Assembly (NCBI GenBank): GCA_026992735.1
Contig: JALWYO010000117.1
Coordinates: 1-38,324, forward strand
DNA length: 38,324 nt
Direction: 5' to 3'
DNA from: Deltaproteobacteria bacterium
GTDB lineage: Bacteria; Desulfobacterota; Dissulfuribacteria; Dissulfuribacterales; QOAL01
The notes beneath the pieces are model-generated. The model searched no databases, was not told where the DNA came from, and was given only the letters and a program-made list of their open reading frames with translations. Each line of letters opens with the position of its first letter. Positions within the stretch are counted from its first letter, which is position 1. Positions 19,325 through 27,260 of this stretch are shown here, piece by piece. The translations under genes and the position numbers were made by a program.

Positions 19325-19334
19325 ACTGTGTTCA

Positions 19335-20744
19335 TCAGACCGGATAATGCTGCCCGAGTCTTGGAACATGTGTCTCTGTGGCAGGCAGGGCCTTTTGCAG
19401 AGACTTGGCAAGCATCTTTTGTGCATCCGGCTCTCCATGTACTATAAAGAGTTTTTTAGGACGGGCCTTCTTTGCATAGGCTAACAGGTTGGTCCTGTCA
19501 GCGTGGGCTGAAAATCCATTGATGGTATAAACCCTGGCCCTTACTGCCACAGGCTCTCCAAAGATACGGACCTGGTCTGCGCCTTCTATGATTCTCCTGC
19601 CAAGGGTCCCCTGGGCCTGAAAGCCTACTATTATCAGAGTGGTTGAGTCTTTCCAGAGCAGGTGCTTAAGGTGGTGCTTGATTCTGCCTCCGGTCATCAT
19701 GCCGCTGCCTGCCAGCACGATTTTAGGCCCTGTAACGCCGTGTATCGCCTTTGATTCTTCCACGGTTTCCGTAAAAAACAGGCCTGGAAATTCAAACGGA
19801 GAATGCCTTCTGTCAAAGCGGCCTGATTTGAACATGTGGCAGTAATCGCAGTGTTTTTCATAGATGCGGGTTATGTTTATAGCCAGGGGGCTGTTGAGGA
19901 AGACAGGGATTCTCTTGGAGAGCTTACCTGAGCGCTTCATGTTTCCGATGTGATAAAGCATCTCCTGGGTTCTCTCCAGCGCAAATGTCGGTATCAGGAC
20001 CGTGCCCCTGCGTTTTATGGTGGAAGTTATGGCTTCTTCCAGCTCTTCCACCGAGGCCTCATAAGATTTGTGGTCTCTGTCTCCATAGGTGGATTCCATG
20101 ATAAGAGCATCTATGTCCTTTTCAGGCGGTGCAGGGTCGTCTACAGTGGGCCTGTTGCCGTCACCAAGGTCCCCTGTGAACAGGATTTTCCTGGTTTCCC
20201 CGCGTTTTTCTCTGTATTCCAGGACAATCTGGGCTGAACCCAGGATGTGGCCCGCATCATTGAGATGAAATGTCAGGTTTACATCCGGAGCTATTGCTAT
20301 CTTCCTGTTGTAGGGGACGCCCCTGCGAAACAGGTTCAGGCAGTAATAAACATCTTCTATGGAATACAGGGGTTCTTTCACCTTTATGCCGGCCCTGGTA
20401 AGCCGTCTCTGTTTCCAGACAAACTCTTCCTTGAGTATATGGGCGGAATCCATGAGTATCAGCATGGCTATGTCTGCCGTAGGAGGCGTGCAGTATATTT
20501 CCTTGTCAAAGCCCCTTTTTTTCAAGAGGGGGATCCTGCCGCAGTGATCCAGATGACCGTGGCTTAGTATTAGCCCCTGTACGTTAGAAGGCATGAAGCC
20601 GAATTTGCCGTAATTTAGTTTTTCTATCTCCCATGGTCCTTGGAACTGACCGGCATCCAACAGGAATCTGCGATTTCCTATGGTGAGCATGTGACATGAG
20701 CCTGTTACCGTTTGTGCTGCGCCGAAAAACTGGATTTTTGCCAT
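19335..20744 (-). CDS. beta-CASP metallo-beta-lactamase-fold RNase (YSH1/CPSF-like)
   Basis: A 469-residue predicted RNA-processing nuclease. The metallo-beta-lactamase motif HxHxDH is complete (His62, His64, Asp66, His67 in SHGHLDHCG), followed by the FTGDLGDGNRP Asp motif. The beta-CASP motifs appear as LIPTFALERTQEM, GSGMMTGGRIKHHLKHLL and GFSAHADR, and the last ligand as FIVHGEPDA. These proteins form a bacterial branch related to archaeal/eukaryotic CPSF-73 and RNase J; the exact RNA substrates are unknown. An AAGGGGAAA ribosome binding site precedes the ATG. It is upstream of ispG on the same strand, separated by an inverted repeat. Confidence 0.92.
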   Translation of the reverse strand: MAKIQFFGAAQTVTGSCHMLTIGNRRFLLDAGQFQGPWEIEKLNYGKFGFMPSNVQGLILSHGHLDHCGRIPLLKKRGFDKEIYCTPPTADIAMLILMDSAHILKEEFVWKQRRLTRAGIKVKEPLYSIEDVYYCLNLFRRGVPYNRKIAIAPDVNLTFHLNDAGHILGSAQIVLEYREKRGETRKILFTGDLGDGNRPTVDDPAPPEKDIDALIMESTYGDRDHKSYEASVEELEEAITSTIKRRGTVLIPTFALERTQEMLYHIGNMKRSGKLSKRIPVFLNSPLAINITRIYEKHCDYCHMFKSGRFDRRHSPFEFPGLFFTETVEESKAIHGVTGPKIVLAGSGMMTGGRIKHHLKHLLWKDSTTLIIVGFQAQGTLGRRIIEGADQVRIFGEPVAVRARVYTINGFSAHADRTNLLAYAKKARPKKLFIVHGEPDAQKMLAKSLQKALPATETHVPRLGQHYPV

Positions 20745-20868
20745 ACTGGTTTTCCCCTTGTCAGTGGATTACAATCCGGTTCTAATAGCGCGCCGTGCCT
20801 TTTTCAAGTGTTTTGCCGGTAATATATACCCTGTGCGCACTGTGTATGTTCGACTTGCAATATGTTTC

Positions 20869-20896
20869 TTGACTTATGGGAATCCATGTAATAATT
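20869..20896 (+). promoter_or_regulatory. candidate promoter of the thiC operon
   Basis: TTGACT (20869-20874), a 16-base spacer and ATAATT (20891-20896) lie just upstream of the TPP riboswitch. A transcript start near 20903 would place the aptamer about 15 bases from the 5' end, as is usual. Confidence 0.45.
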
Positions 20897-20916
20897 GTCC
20901 TAATTAACGGGATCAA

Positions 20917-21013
20917 CTCGTTGGGGGAGCCTGGGGGGACCAGGCTGAGAGGTCGGCTGATCCGCTGACGACTCCTGTACCTGATCTGGGTAATTCCAGC
21001 GTAGGGAAGCGAC
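20917..21013 (+). ncRNA. TPP riboswitch (THI element)
   Basis: The conserved thi-box features are present: GGGGGAGCC, GCTGAGAGG, the P4/P5 arm with ACCTGATCTGG then TAATTCCAGCG, and the closing TAGGGAAGCG. P1 forms between TCGTT (20918-20922) and AGCGA (21008-21012). Binding of thiamine diphosphate represses the downstream thiC-thi4 operon. A strong terminator follows 30 bases later, indicating control by premature termination. Confidence 0.96.
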
Positions 21014-21041
21014 TTTTGATTTGAAATATTGCAGCATGGTC

Positions 21042-21076
21042 AAAGCCGTCTCCAGCAAGCTGGGGATGGCTTTTTT
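21042..21076 (+). terminator. riboswitch expression-platform terminator
   Basis: AAAGCCGTCTCCAG (21042-21055) pairs with CTGGGGATGGCTTT (21060-21073) through a 4-base loop, and six Ts (21071-21076) follow. It lies between aptamer and thiC, so it is the off-state terminator. Confidence 0.9.
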
Positions 21077-21134
21077 AGTTAATGGGTATTTTGCCCAGAT
21101 ATGGCTCAGGCTGTATTTAAATCTGGAGGAATGA

Positions 21135-22433
21135 ATGGCTTACACATTATTACAGGAACTTAGAAATGGCAGGATTCCCGGCGGGCTGGAAGAGGTTGCC
21201 AGAAAAGAAGGCATCAGGCTGGATCTCCTGGTTTCCAATATCCTTCGGGGATTTGCCGTGGTGCTTGGTTACAGGACAGGCCGTGGGACCATGGTTGTTG
21301 GAAGAGATGTCTCTACCAAGGTTAATGCCAATATCGGGGCAAGTACGCTTACTTCATCACTGGAAAACGAGCAGAAAAAGCTCAGGGCCGCCATCAGGGC
21401 AGGCTCAGATGCTGTAATGGATCTTTCCCTGTCTGACAACATACCGGATATAAGGAAGATGGTGCTTAATGAATCCAATGTGCCCATTGGTACCGTGCCT
21501 ATCTATGAGGCAGCAACCATGGCAAGGCACAGGCGCGGTGCAGTTGTAAAGCTGGATGCCGGTGAGATGTTCCAGGTTATCGAGGACCAGATGAAGGAAG
21601 GGGTGGATTTTGTCACCGTGCACTGTGGCGTGATAAAGGAGCTTATTGAAAAATACCCTCCAGAGTTTCGCCTAGAGGGCATTGTTTCCAGGGGTGGTGC
21701 GATCACTGCTGCCTACATCAGGGAATCCGGTAAGGAGAATCCTCTTTACGAATATTATGACAGGCTTCTGGACCTGGCTGAGACCTATGACTGCGTATTG
21801 AGCCTTGGAGACGGTATGCGCCCTGGTGCGGTTCATGATGCCTCGGATGCCCTTGAGGTAGGTGAGCAGGAGGTATTAGGCGAGCTTCAGCGACGTGCAT
21901 TCGACAGGGGTGTAATGGCCATGATAGAAGGCCCTGGCCATGTGCCTCTGCATCTCGTGGCAGAATCAGTGAAGAGGATAAAGACATATACCAATGGCGC
22001 GCCACTCTATCTGCTGGGACCGATAGTTACAGATGTTGCGCCTGGCTATGATCACATCACCTCAGCCATTGGTGCAGGTGTCGCTGGTATGTCCGGCGCC
22101 GATTTTATCTGTTACGTCACGCCTTCTGAGCATTTAGGGCTGCCCGGAGAGCAGGATGTATTTGACGGAGTTATGGCTGCCAGGATAGCGGCACATGCTG
22201 CGGATATTGCCAAGGGATTCCCCGGCGCGCTGGAATGGGACCGCAGGATTTCCATGGCCAGGAAGGCCCTGGACTGGGACAGGCAGATAGAGCTTTCCAT
22301 TGATCCTGAAAAGGCCAGGAGAGTGAGGGCTGAAAGATCGGGTGAAGGGGCATGCACCATGTGTGGAGAATACTGTGTTTTCCTCGTGTTAAATGAAAAA
22401 GGGCGTGAGCATAGTCCAGAAGGAGATAAGTAG
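21135..22433 (+). CDS. thiC: phosphomethylpyrimidine synthase ThiC
   Basis: A 432-residue radical-SAM enzyme that rearranges aminoimidazole ribotide to HMP phosphate, the pyrimidine half of thiamine. IEGPGHVPLH and the LGPIVTDVAPGYDHITSAIG region are family hallmarks. The C-terminal cluster motif is Cys407, Cys410, Cys414 (CTMCGEYC, CX2CX3C); the long proteobacterial and plant ThiC has CX2CX4C. The protein also lacks their N-terminal extension, so it belongs to the short clade seen in archaea and anaerobes. ThiC paralogues of the BzaA/B/F type make hydroxybenzimidazole instead, but the TPP riboswitch and the thi4 gene argue for ThiC. Ribosome binding site GGAGG at good spacing. Confidence 0.93.
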   Translation: MAYTLLQELRNGRIPGGLEEVARKEGIRLDLLVSNILRGFAVVLGYRTGRGTMVVGRDVSTKVNANIGASTLTSSLENEQKKLRAAIRAGSDAVMDLSLSDNIPDIRKMVLNESNVPIGTVPIYEAATMARHRRGAVVKLDAGEMFQVIEDQMKEGVDFVTVHCGVIKELIEKYPPEFRLEGIVSRGGAITAAYIRESGKENPLYEYYDRLLDLAETYDCVLSLGDGMRPGAVHDASDALEVGEQEVLGELQRRAFDRGVMAMIEGPGHVPLHLVAESVKRIKTYTNGAPLYLLGPIVTDVAPGYDHITSAIGAGVAGMSGADFICYVTPSEHLGLPGEQDVFDGVMAARIAAHAADIAKGFPGALEWDRRISMARKALDWDRQIELSIDPEKARRVRAERSGEGACTMCGEYCVFLVLNEKGREHSPEGDK

Positions 22434-22436
22434 GCA

Positions 22437-23210
22437 ATGAGAGAGATAGATATAACAAAAGGCATTGTGGAGAGCCATGTCAAAAGCCTGGACAAGGCCT
22501 TGCAGAGCGACGTGGTTATAGTTGGAGCAGGTCCGTCAGGGCTGGTAGCTGGCGGCTACCTTGCAGAAAAGGGTTATAATATCACTATGCTGGAAAAACG
22601 GCTGTCCCCTGGAGGCGGTATCTGGGGAGGAGGAATGGGATACAAGTTCGTCATCATCCAGGAGGAAGCCAGGCAGGTCCTGGAGGACTTTGACATCCCG
22701 TTCAGCAGGTACGGAGACAAGTATCTGAGCGTGGATGCAATAACATTTGCATCAGGCCTGATATACAAGGCCAGCAGCATGGGCGTGAACATTTTCAACA
22801 TTACTGTCTGTGAAGACCTCCTGGTAAGGGAGGGCAGGGTGGCCGGAGTGGTGATAAACAACAGCCTTGCAGAGATTAACCATCTTCCAGTAGACCCGCT
22901 TACACTGGAGGCAAAGGCAGTGGTGGATGCCACTGGTCACGATCACGATGTGGTGCGCACATTTTCCAGCAAGAATGATGTCAGGCTGAATACACCTACA
23001 GGCAAGCCTGTTGGCGAGAGGTCCATGTTTGCCAGCACGGCAGAGGACGCAGTGGTGGAGAATACCTCGGAAGTATATCCCGGGCTGTTTGTATGCGGGA
23101 TGTCAACTGCTGCCGTATACGGCGGTTACAGGATGGGCCCGATTTTCGGTGGCATGCTGCTTTCTGGAAAGAAGCTTGCAGGCCTCCTTGAAGAGGCCTG
23201 CAGCAGATAA
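22437..23210 (+). CDS. thi4: Thi4-type thiazole synthase (sulfide-using type inferred)
   Basis: A 257-residue FAD-fold protein of the Thi4 family, which builds the adenylated thiazole of thiamine from NAD and glycine. The dinucleotide loop is Gly30-Gly35 (VGAGPSG), followed by LEKRLSPGGGIWGGGM, GHDHD and the C-terminal CGM...YGGYRMGPIFGGML. In yeast Thi4 the sulfur comes from a Cys just before an MDP motif; archaeal proteins have His there and use free sulfide. Here the aligned position is Pro151 (NHLPVDPLT), with His149 two residues before. It therefore cannot be the suicide type, and sulfide use is inferred. It starts three bases after thiC; AAGGAG lies in the thiC 3' end. No thiG, thiH, thiS or thiF is visible. 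Confidence 0.92.
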   Translation: MREIDITKGIVESHVKSLDKALQSDVVIVGAGPSGLVAGGYLAEKGYNITMLEKRLSPGGGIWGGGMGYKFVIIQEEARQVLEDFDIPFSRYGDKYLSVDAITFASGLIYKASSMGVNIFNITVCEDLLVREGRVAGVVINNSLAEINHLPVDPLTLEAKAVVDATGHDHDVVRTFSSKNDVRLNTPTGKPVGERSMFASTAEDAVVENTSEVYPGLFVCGMSTAAVYGGYRMGPIFGGMLLSGKKLAGLLEEACSR

Positions 23211-23270
23211 CCAGGCTGGTACAACCCCTGAATACCCAGGGTCGAAAGAAACAAAGTAAACCCGAATAGC

Positions 23271-24092
23271 TCAGAGGCCCTCAACTATGTTGTTGAGGGC
23301 CTTTTTTACCGGGTGGCTTTCATCCAGGTTAGAGAGGGCCTGCCCTGCATCCCCTGACTGCACAATGGCCTTGTCTATCGGAATGGCGCCCAGGAATTTT
23401 ATGCCTGTTTCCCTGGCCAGGTTTTCACCGTTTCCGCTTCCAAAGATGTCAACGGAGTCACCGCAGGTAGGGCATATGAAGCCGCTCATGTTTTCTATGA
23501 TGCCTGCCACAGGGTTACCGACCTTTTCGCAGAATGTGATCGATCTCCTTACATCGTCGATGGATACTGCCTGAGGAGTCGTCACTATGACAGCCTTGGC
23601 GTCCTTGCCCAGTATCTGGAGTACAGAAAGAGGCTCGTCACCTGTGCCTGGAGGGCAATCAACCACCAGGTAATCCAGGTTTCCCCAGGCCACTTCCTCT
23701 ATGAACTGCTTTATGAGGCTGCCCTTTACCGGCCCCCTCCATATCACTGCCTCGTTGTCATCAGGTAGGAGGAAGCCCAGGGAAATAACCTTGAGATTCT
23801 CTGCCCATTTCACTGGTATGAGCCAGGGTGCCTTGACCTTTGCCTTTTGTCCCTTGAGGCCCATGATGCGTGGAATGCTTGGGCCGTGAATATCCACGTC
23901 AAGGAGACCGACACTGTAGCCCTTTTCGGCAAGGGCTATTGCGATGTTGGCGGCAACCGTGCTCTTGCCTACGCCACCCTTGCCGGAAAGGATTACCAGT
24001 TTGTTTTTAATGTGGTCTAGGCAGGCTTTATCGCCTGAACCCTTTGATTTGCAGTCTGATATATTGCAACTACTACACTTGTTTTCTGCCAT
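23271..24092 (-). CDS. mrp: Mrp/Nbp35-family iron-sulfur cluster carrier ATPase
   Basis: A 273-residue P-loop ATPase of the Mrp/ApbC/Nbp35 family, a carrier that delivers 4Fe-4S clusters to target proteins. The deviant Walker A GKGGVGKST is at residues 37-45, followed by LLDVDIHGPSIPRIMGL and VVDCPPGTGDEPL. Cysteines occur at the N terminus (Cys6, 9, 14 and 24), as in Nbp35, and at the C-terminal CPTCG motif, the bridging cluster site of the family. It lacks the DUF59 domain of E. coli Mrp. ThiC, IspG and other iron-sulfur enzymes of the window are possible clients. AGGAGA precedes the ATG. Convergent with thi4; divergent from acs. Confidence 0.93.
   Translation of the reverse strand: MAENKCSSCNISDCKSKGSGDKACLDHIKNKLVILSGKGGVGKSTVAANIAIALAEKGYSVGLLDVDIHGPSIPRIMGLKGQKAKVKAPWLIPVKWAENLKVISLGFLLPDDNEAVIWRGPVKGSLIKQFIEEVAWGNLDYLVVDCPPGTGDEPLSVLQILGKDAKAVIVTTPQAVSIDDVRRSITFCEKVGNPVAGIIENMSGFICPTCGDSVDIFGSGNGENLARETGIKFLGAIPIDKAIVQSGDAGQALSNLDESHPVKKALNNIVEGL
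23275..23307 (+). terminator. terminator of thiC-thi4 embedded in the mrp 3' end
   Basis: AGGCCCTCAAC (23275-23285), a 6-base loop and GTTGAGGGCCT (23292-23302), then five more Ts: an 11-base perfect stem with a T-run on the plus strand. The same bases read on the minus strand encode the last residues of Mrp (ALNNIVEGL, stop at 23271-23273). It serves the thiC operon only; the minus strand has no T-run after the stem. Confidence 0.88.
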
Positions 24093-24411
24093 TTTTTATA
24101 TTCTCCTGAAAATTATTATGGTAGCGTTCTTGCCCGGGCCTGAATCTTTCATGTCATACTGCAGCTGTTTAGCCCTGTTATGATAAAATAGAGCACGGCA
24201 GGATATTATGTATTTTCACTGCGGTATGTCAAGAAAAGAAAATGCCGGGCTTCCTCCTTTACCTTTGAACAGCTTGAGTATAAATTACCGCCAGTGAACA
24301 TGCAGTGCGCTGTTTATTCTCCAATGTGCATATTGTTTTTATGCCTGAGCAGTGCTGCTGCCATGCTGCATTTGATTGCCCGTGAATAAAACTATAGAGG
24401 AGGCCAATATA
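24093..24411. other. divergent intergenic region mrp / acs
   Basis: A 319-base gap containing the mrp promoter (24203-24232). Toward acs I see only weak pairs, for example TTTACC and TATAAA with 15 bases between. No repeat, riboswitch or small gene is recognisable. Confidence 0.5.
24203..24232 (-). promoter_or_regulatory. candidate promoter of mrp
   Basis: On the minus strand, TTGACA (24232-24227), an 18-base spacer and TAATAT (24208-24203) face mrp and predict a leader of about 100 bases. Confidence 0.45.
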
Positions 24412-26313
24412 GTGGAAGCTAATTTTGAATCGCAGATCCAGGCACTTACAAGCATAAAAGACAAGATAGAACCACCACAGAGGGTCAAGAATGAGGCGTT
24501 TATAAAGGACTACGATTCGGTCTATGCCTACTCTATCAGGGACCCGGAAGGATTCTGGGGGCAGATAGCCCAGGAACTGGACTGGTTTGAGCCTTGGACC
24601 AAGGTGAGGGAGATAGATCTGCCCAATCACAGGTGGTTTGTGGATGGCAAAACCAATATTACGCTCAATGCCCTGGACCGCCATGCAGACTCCTGGCGCA
24701 GAAACAAGGTGGCTTTTATCTGGCTTTCAGAAGAAGGCAAAGAGCTGACAGCCACCTATGGCCAGTTGAGGGACAGGGTCAACCAGTTTGCCAACGGCTT
24801 GAAGTCCAAGGGCATCAAAAAGGGTGACAGGGTCATTATCTACATGCCACTTACCATAGAGGGCGCCATTGCCATGCTGGCCTGTGCCAGGATCGGGGCA
24901 ATTCACTCTGTGGTATATGCAGGAATGGGGTCAGGGGCTCTGCGTTCCAGGATAGAGGATTCACGTGCCAAGGCTGTGGTATGCGCAGACGTGGGGTTCA
25001 GGCGCGGTAAGGTGGTAAGGCTGAAGGCGGTGGTGGACGATGCCCTGCACGACCTGGACTATGTAGAGAGCGTGATAGTGCTCAGGCGGCAGGAGCCCGG
25101 GATAGAGCTTAACGAGTGGGAAACGGATTTCTGGGAACTTCTTAATGCCCAGAGCCACCATTGTGCCCCTGAAGTCATGGATGCGGAAGACCCCCTGTTC
25201 ATACTCTATACCTCCGGCACCACTGGTAAGCCAAAGGGAGTGGTCCATGTCCACGGAGGTTTCATGGTGGGCACATACTACCTGACCAGGGCCTTCTTTG
25301 ACGTGAAGGACAAGGATGTTTACTGGTCCACGTCTGATATCGGCTGGATAGTTGGCCATTCATATATAGTCTATGGTCCTCTTGTTGCTGGTGCCACTGT
25401 TCTTATGAGAGAAGGGGCTCCTGATTATCCACATCCTGGCGTTATATGGGAGATGGTCCAGAAGTACGGCGTTTCATGCATGTTTACCGCTCCCACCGCC
25501 CTGCGGATGTTCATGAGGTTTGGGAAGGAGCACATAGAGAAATTTGACCGTTCCACCCTCAGGATAATAGCATGCGCCGGAGAGCCTTTGAACCCTGAGG
25601 CCTGGCATTTTGCCCAGGAGATCATCCTCGATAACAACGGTCACTGCATAGATAATTTCTGGCAGACAGAAGTGGCCTCTCCAATCCTGGGCACCATGCC
25701 GGCCATGCCCAACAAGCCAGGCCGCTGCGGCAAGCCCATGCCCGGTGTGGTGGCGGACGTGGTTGATGAAAAGGGAAATCCTGTGGAAGCAGGAAAAGGA
25801 GGCAATCTTGTGCTTCGTCAGCCGCTTCCCTATATGATGAGGACTATCTATGGTGATCCCGAGAGATATGAAGAGATCTGGAACGTGATACCTGGCTGTT
25901 ATTTTACAGGGGACGTGGCGGTCTGCGATGAGGATGGGTATTTCTCGGTTCTGGGGCGTTCCGACGATGTGCTGAACATTGCAGGTCACAGGATAGGCAC
26001 TGCCGATGTAGAGAATGCCCTTGTAAGTCATTCCTCAGTTGCCGAGGCGGCAGCCATAGGCCTGCCCGATCCTGTAAAGGGAGAGTACATCAAGGTCTTT
26101 GTTGTGCTAAGGGCAGGGAAAGAGCCTTCGGATTCACTTAGGCAGGCCATAATAAGGCATGTGCGGCACGAGCTTGGTCCAATTGCCACTCCCAAGGAGG
26201 TGGAATTTGCTGACAAGCTGCCCAAGACCAGGTCGGGCAAGATCATGAGGAGGCTTCTCAAGGCCCAAGAGCTTGGGCTGGAACTCGGCGATACATCCAC
26301 CCTGGAGGATTAA
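24412..26313 (+). CDS. acs: acetyl-CoA synthetase (AMP-forming acyl-CoA ligase)
   Basis: A 633-residue ANL-superfamily ligase converting acetate (or a similar short acid), ATP and CoA to the acyl-CoA. The P-loop YTSGTTGKPKGVVH, the WSTSDIGWIVGHSYIVYGPL region, the FTGD Asp motif, GRSDDVLNIAGHRIGT hinge and the acylatable lysine motif KTRSGKIMRR are present. The pocket Trp that limits substrate size in Acs is kept in FWQTE, but the next residues are VASP instead of the usual TGG. The GTG at 24412 is chosen because GAGGAGG stands eight bases upstream; an upstream TTG at 24376 lacks one. It leads the acs-galU-priA run. Confidence 0.9.
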   Translation: MEANFESQIQALTSIKDKIEPPQRVKNEAFIKDYDSVYAYSIRDPEGFWGQIAQELDWFEPWTKVREIDLPNHRWFVDGKTNITLNALDRHADSWRRNKVAFIWLSEEGKELTATYGQLRDRVNQFANGLKSKGIKKGDRVIIYMPLTIEGAIAMLACARIGAIHSVVYAGMGSGALRSRIEDSRAKAVVCADVGFRRGKVVRLKAVVDDALHDLDYVESVIVLRRQEPGIELNEWETDFWELLNAQSHHCAPEVMDAEDPLFILYTSGTTGKPKGVVHVHGGFMVGTYYLTRAFFDVKDKDVYWSTSDIGWIVGHSYIVYGPLVAGATVLMREGAPDYPHPGVIWEMVQKYGVSCMFTAPTALRMFMRFGKEHIEKFDRSTLRIIACAGEPLNPEAWHFAQEIILDNNGHCIDNFWQTEVASPILGTMPAMPNKPGRCGKPMPGVVADVVDEKGNPVEAGKGGNLVLRQPLPYMMRTIYGDPERYEEIWNVIPGCYFTGDVAVCDEDGYFSVLGRSDDVLNIAGHRIGTADVENALVSHSSVAEAAAIGLPDPVKGEYIKVFVVLRAGKEPSDSLRQAIIRHVRHELGPIATPKEVEFADKLPKTRSGKIMRRLLKAQELGLELGDTSTLED

Positions 26314-26348
26314 TCAGCACAGATTTGACAGAGTCAACTGGAGGTTTC

Positions 26349-27218
26349 ATGTTACCCACAAAGGCAGTCATCCCGGTTGCAGGGCTTGGCACCAGGTTCC
26401 TGCCGGCCACCAAGGTGATACCCAAGGAAATGCTTACTGTTGTGGACCGTCCCACCATCCAGTACATAGTGGAAGAGGTGGTTGCATCCGGCATAAAGGA
26501 GGTGGTCCTGGTAACTGCTTCAGGCAAGTCAGTTATAGAGGATCATTTTGACTATTCCTTTGAACTGGAAACCTTCCTGGCCCAGAAGGGCAAGATGGAC
26601 CTCCTGAACGAGGTACGCCATATATCAAGGCTTATAGAAGTGGTATCAGTGAGGCAGAAAGAACCTCTCGGCCTTGGACATGCCGTCAATGTCACCCGTC
26701 AGGTCATTGGTGATCAGCCTTTTGTGGTATGTCTTGGCGACGACCTGGTGGAGTCAGAACAGCCCTGCGTGTACCAGATGCTCAGGGTATTCGAGAAATA
26801 CCAGGAGTCAGTTGTGGCAGTCCAGGAAGTGCCTGAGGAAGACGTGAACCGTTATGGCATTGCGGAAGGCCAGGAGGTAGAGCCCAGCGTCTTTCAGGTG
26901 GACAGGATTGTTGAGAAGCCCCAGCCGGGAGAGACGAGTTCCAGGCTGGCAGTCATCGGTAGATATGTTCTGAGGCCGGAGATATTTGACTGTCTGGATC
27001 GCACTCTCCCGGGTATTGGCGGAGAAATACAGCTTACTGACGCCCTGGATACCCTGCGGAAGGAAAGAAAGTTATATGCCTGCAAGTTCCAGGGCAACAG
27101 GTTCGATGCAGGAGACAAGCTCGGCTATCTCCAGGCAACGGTGCACTTGGCCATGGACCACCCTGATCTTGGTCCTGCATTCAAGAGGTACATAAAAGAG
27201 ATAGCAGAAAAACTCTGA
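26349..27218 (+). CDS. galU: UTP-glucose-1-phosphate uridylyltransferase
   Basis: A 289-residue GalU making UDP-glucose from UTP and glucose 1-phosphate for polysaccharide and LPS synthesis. The N terminus has the family form AVIPVAGLGTRFLPATKVIPKEML, followed by PTIQYIVEEVVASGI, the metal-site LGDDLV, and IVEKPQPGE; the AGDKLGYLQA end is typical. The ATG at 26349 follows GGAGG; an upstream in-frame TTG at 26325 is unlikely. It starts 35 bases after acs, so the two are probably co-transcribed although functionally unrelated. The other nucleotidyltransferase of the window (332-1255) belongs to a different subfamily. Confidence 0.95.
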   Translation: MLPTKAVIPVAGLGTRFLPATKVIPKEMLTVVDRPTIQYIVEEVVASGIKEVVLVTASGKSVIEDHFDYSFELETFLAQKGKMDLLNEVRHISRLIEVVSVRQKEPLGLGHAVNVTRQVIGDQPFVVCLGDDLVESEQPCVYQMLRVFEKYQESVVAVQEVPEEDVNRYGIAEGQEVEPSVFQVDRIVEKPQPGETSSRLAVIGRYVLRPEIFDCLDRTLPGIGGEIQLTDALDTLRKERKLYACKFQGNRFDAGDKLGYLQATVHLAMDHPDLGPAFKRYIKEIAEKL

Positions 27219-27260
27219 TTTTGTCCCTGTTGTCCCCGTATCTTATTGGCACTTGTATCC

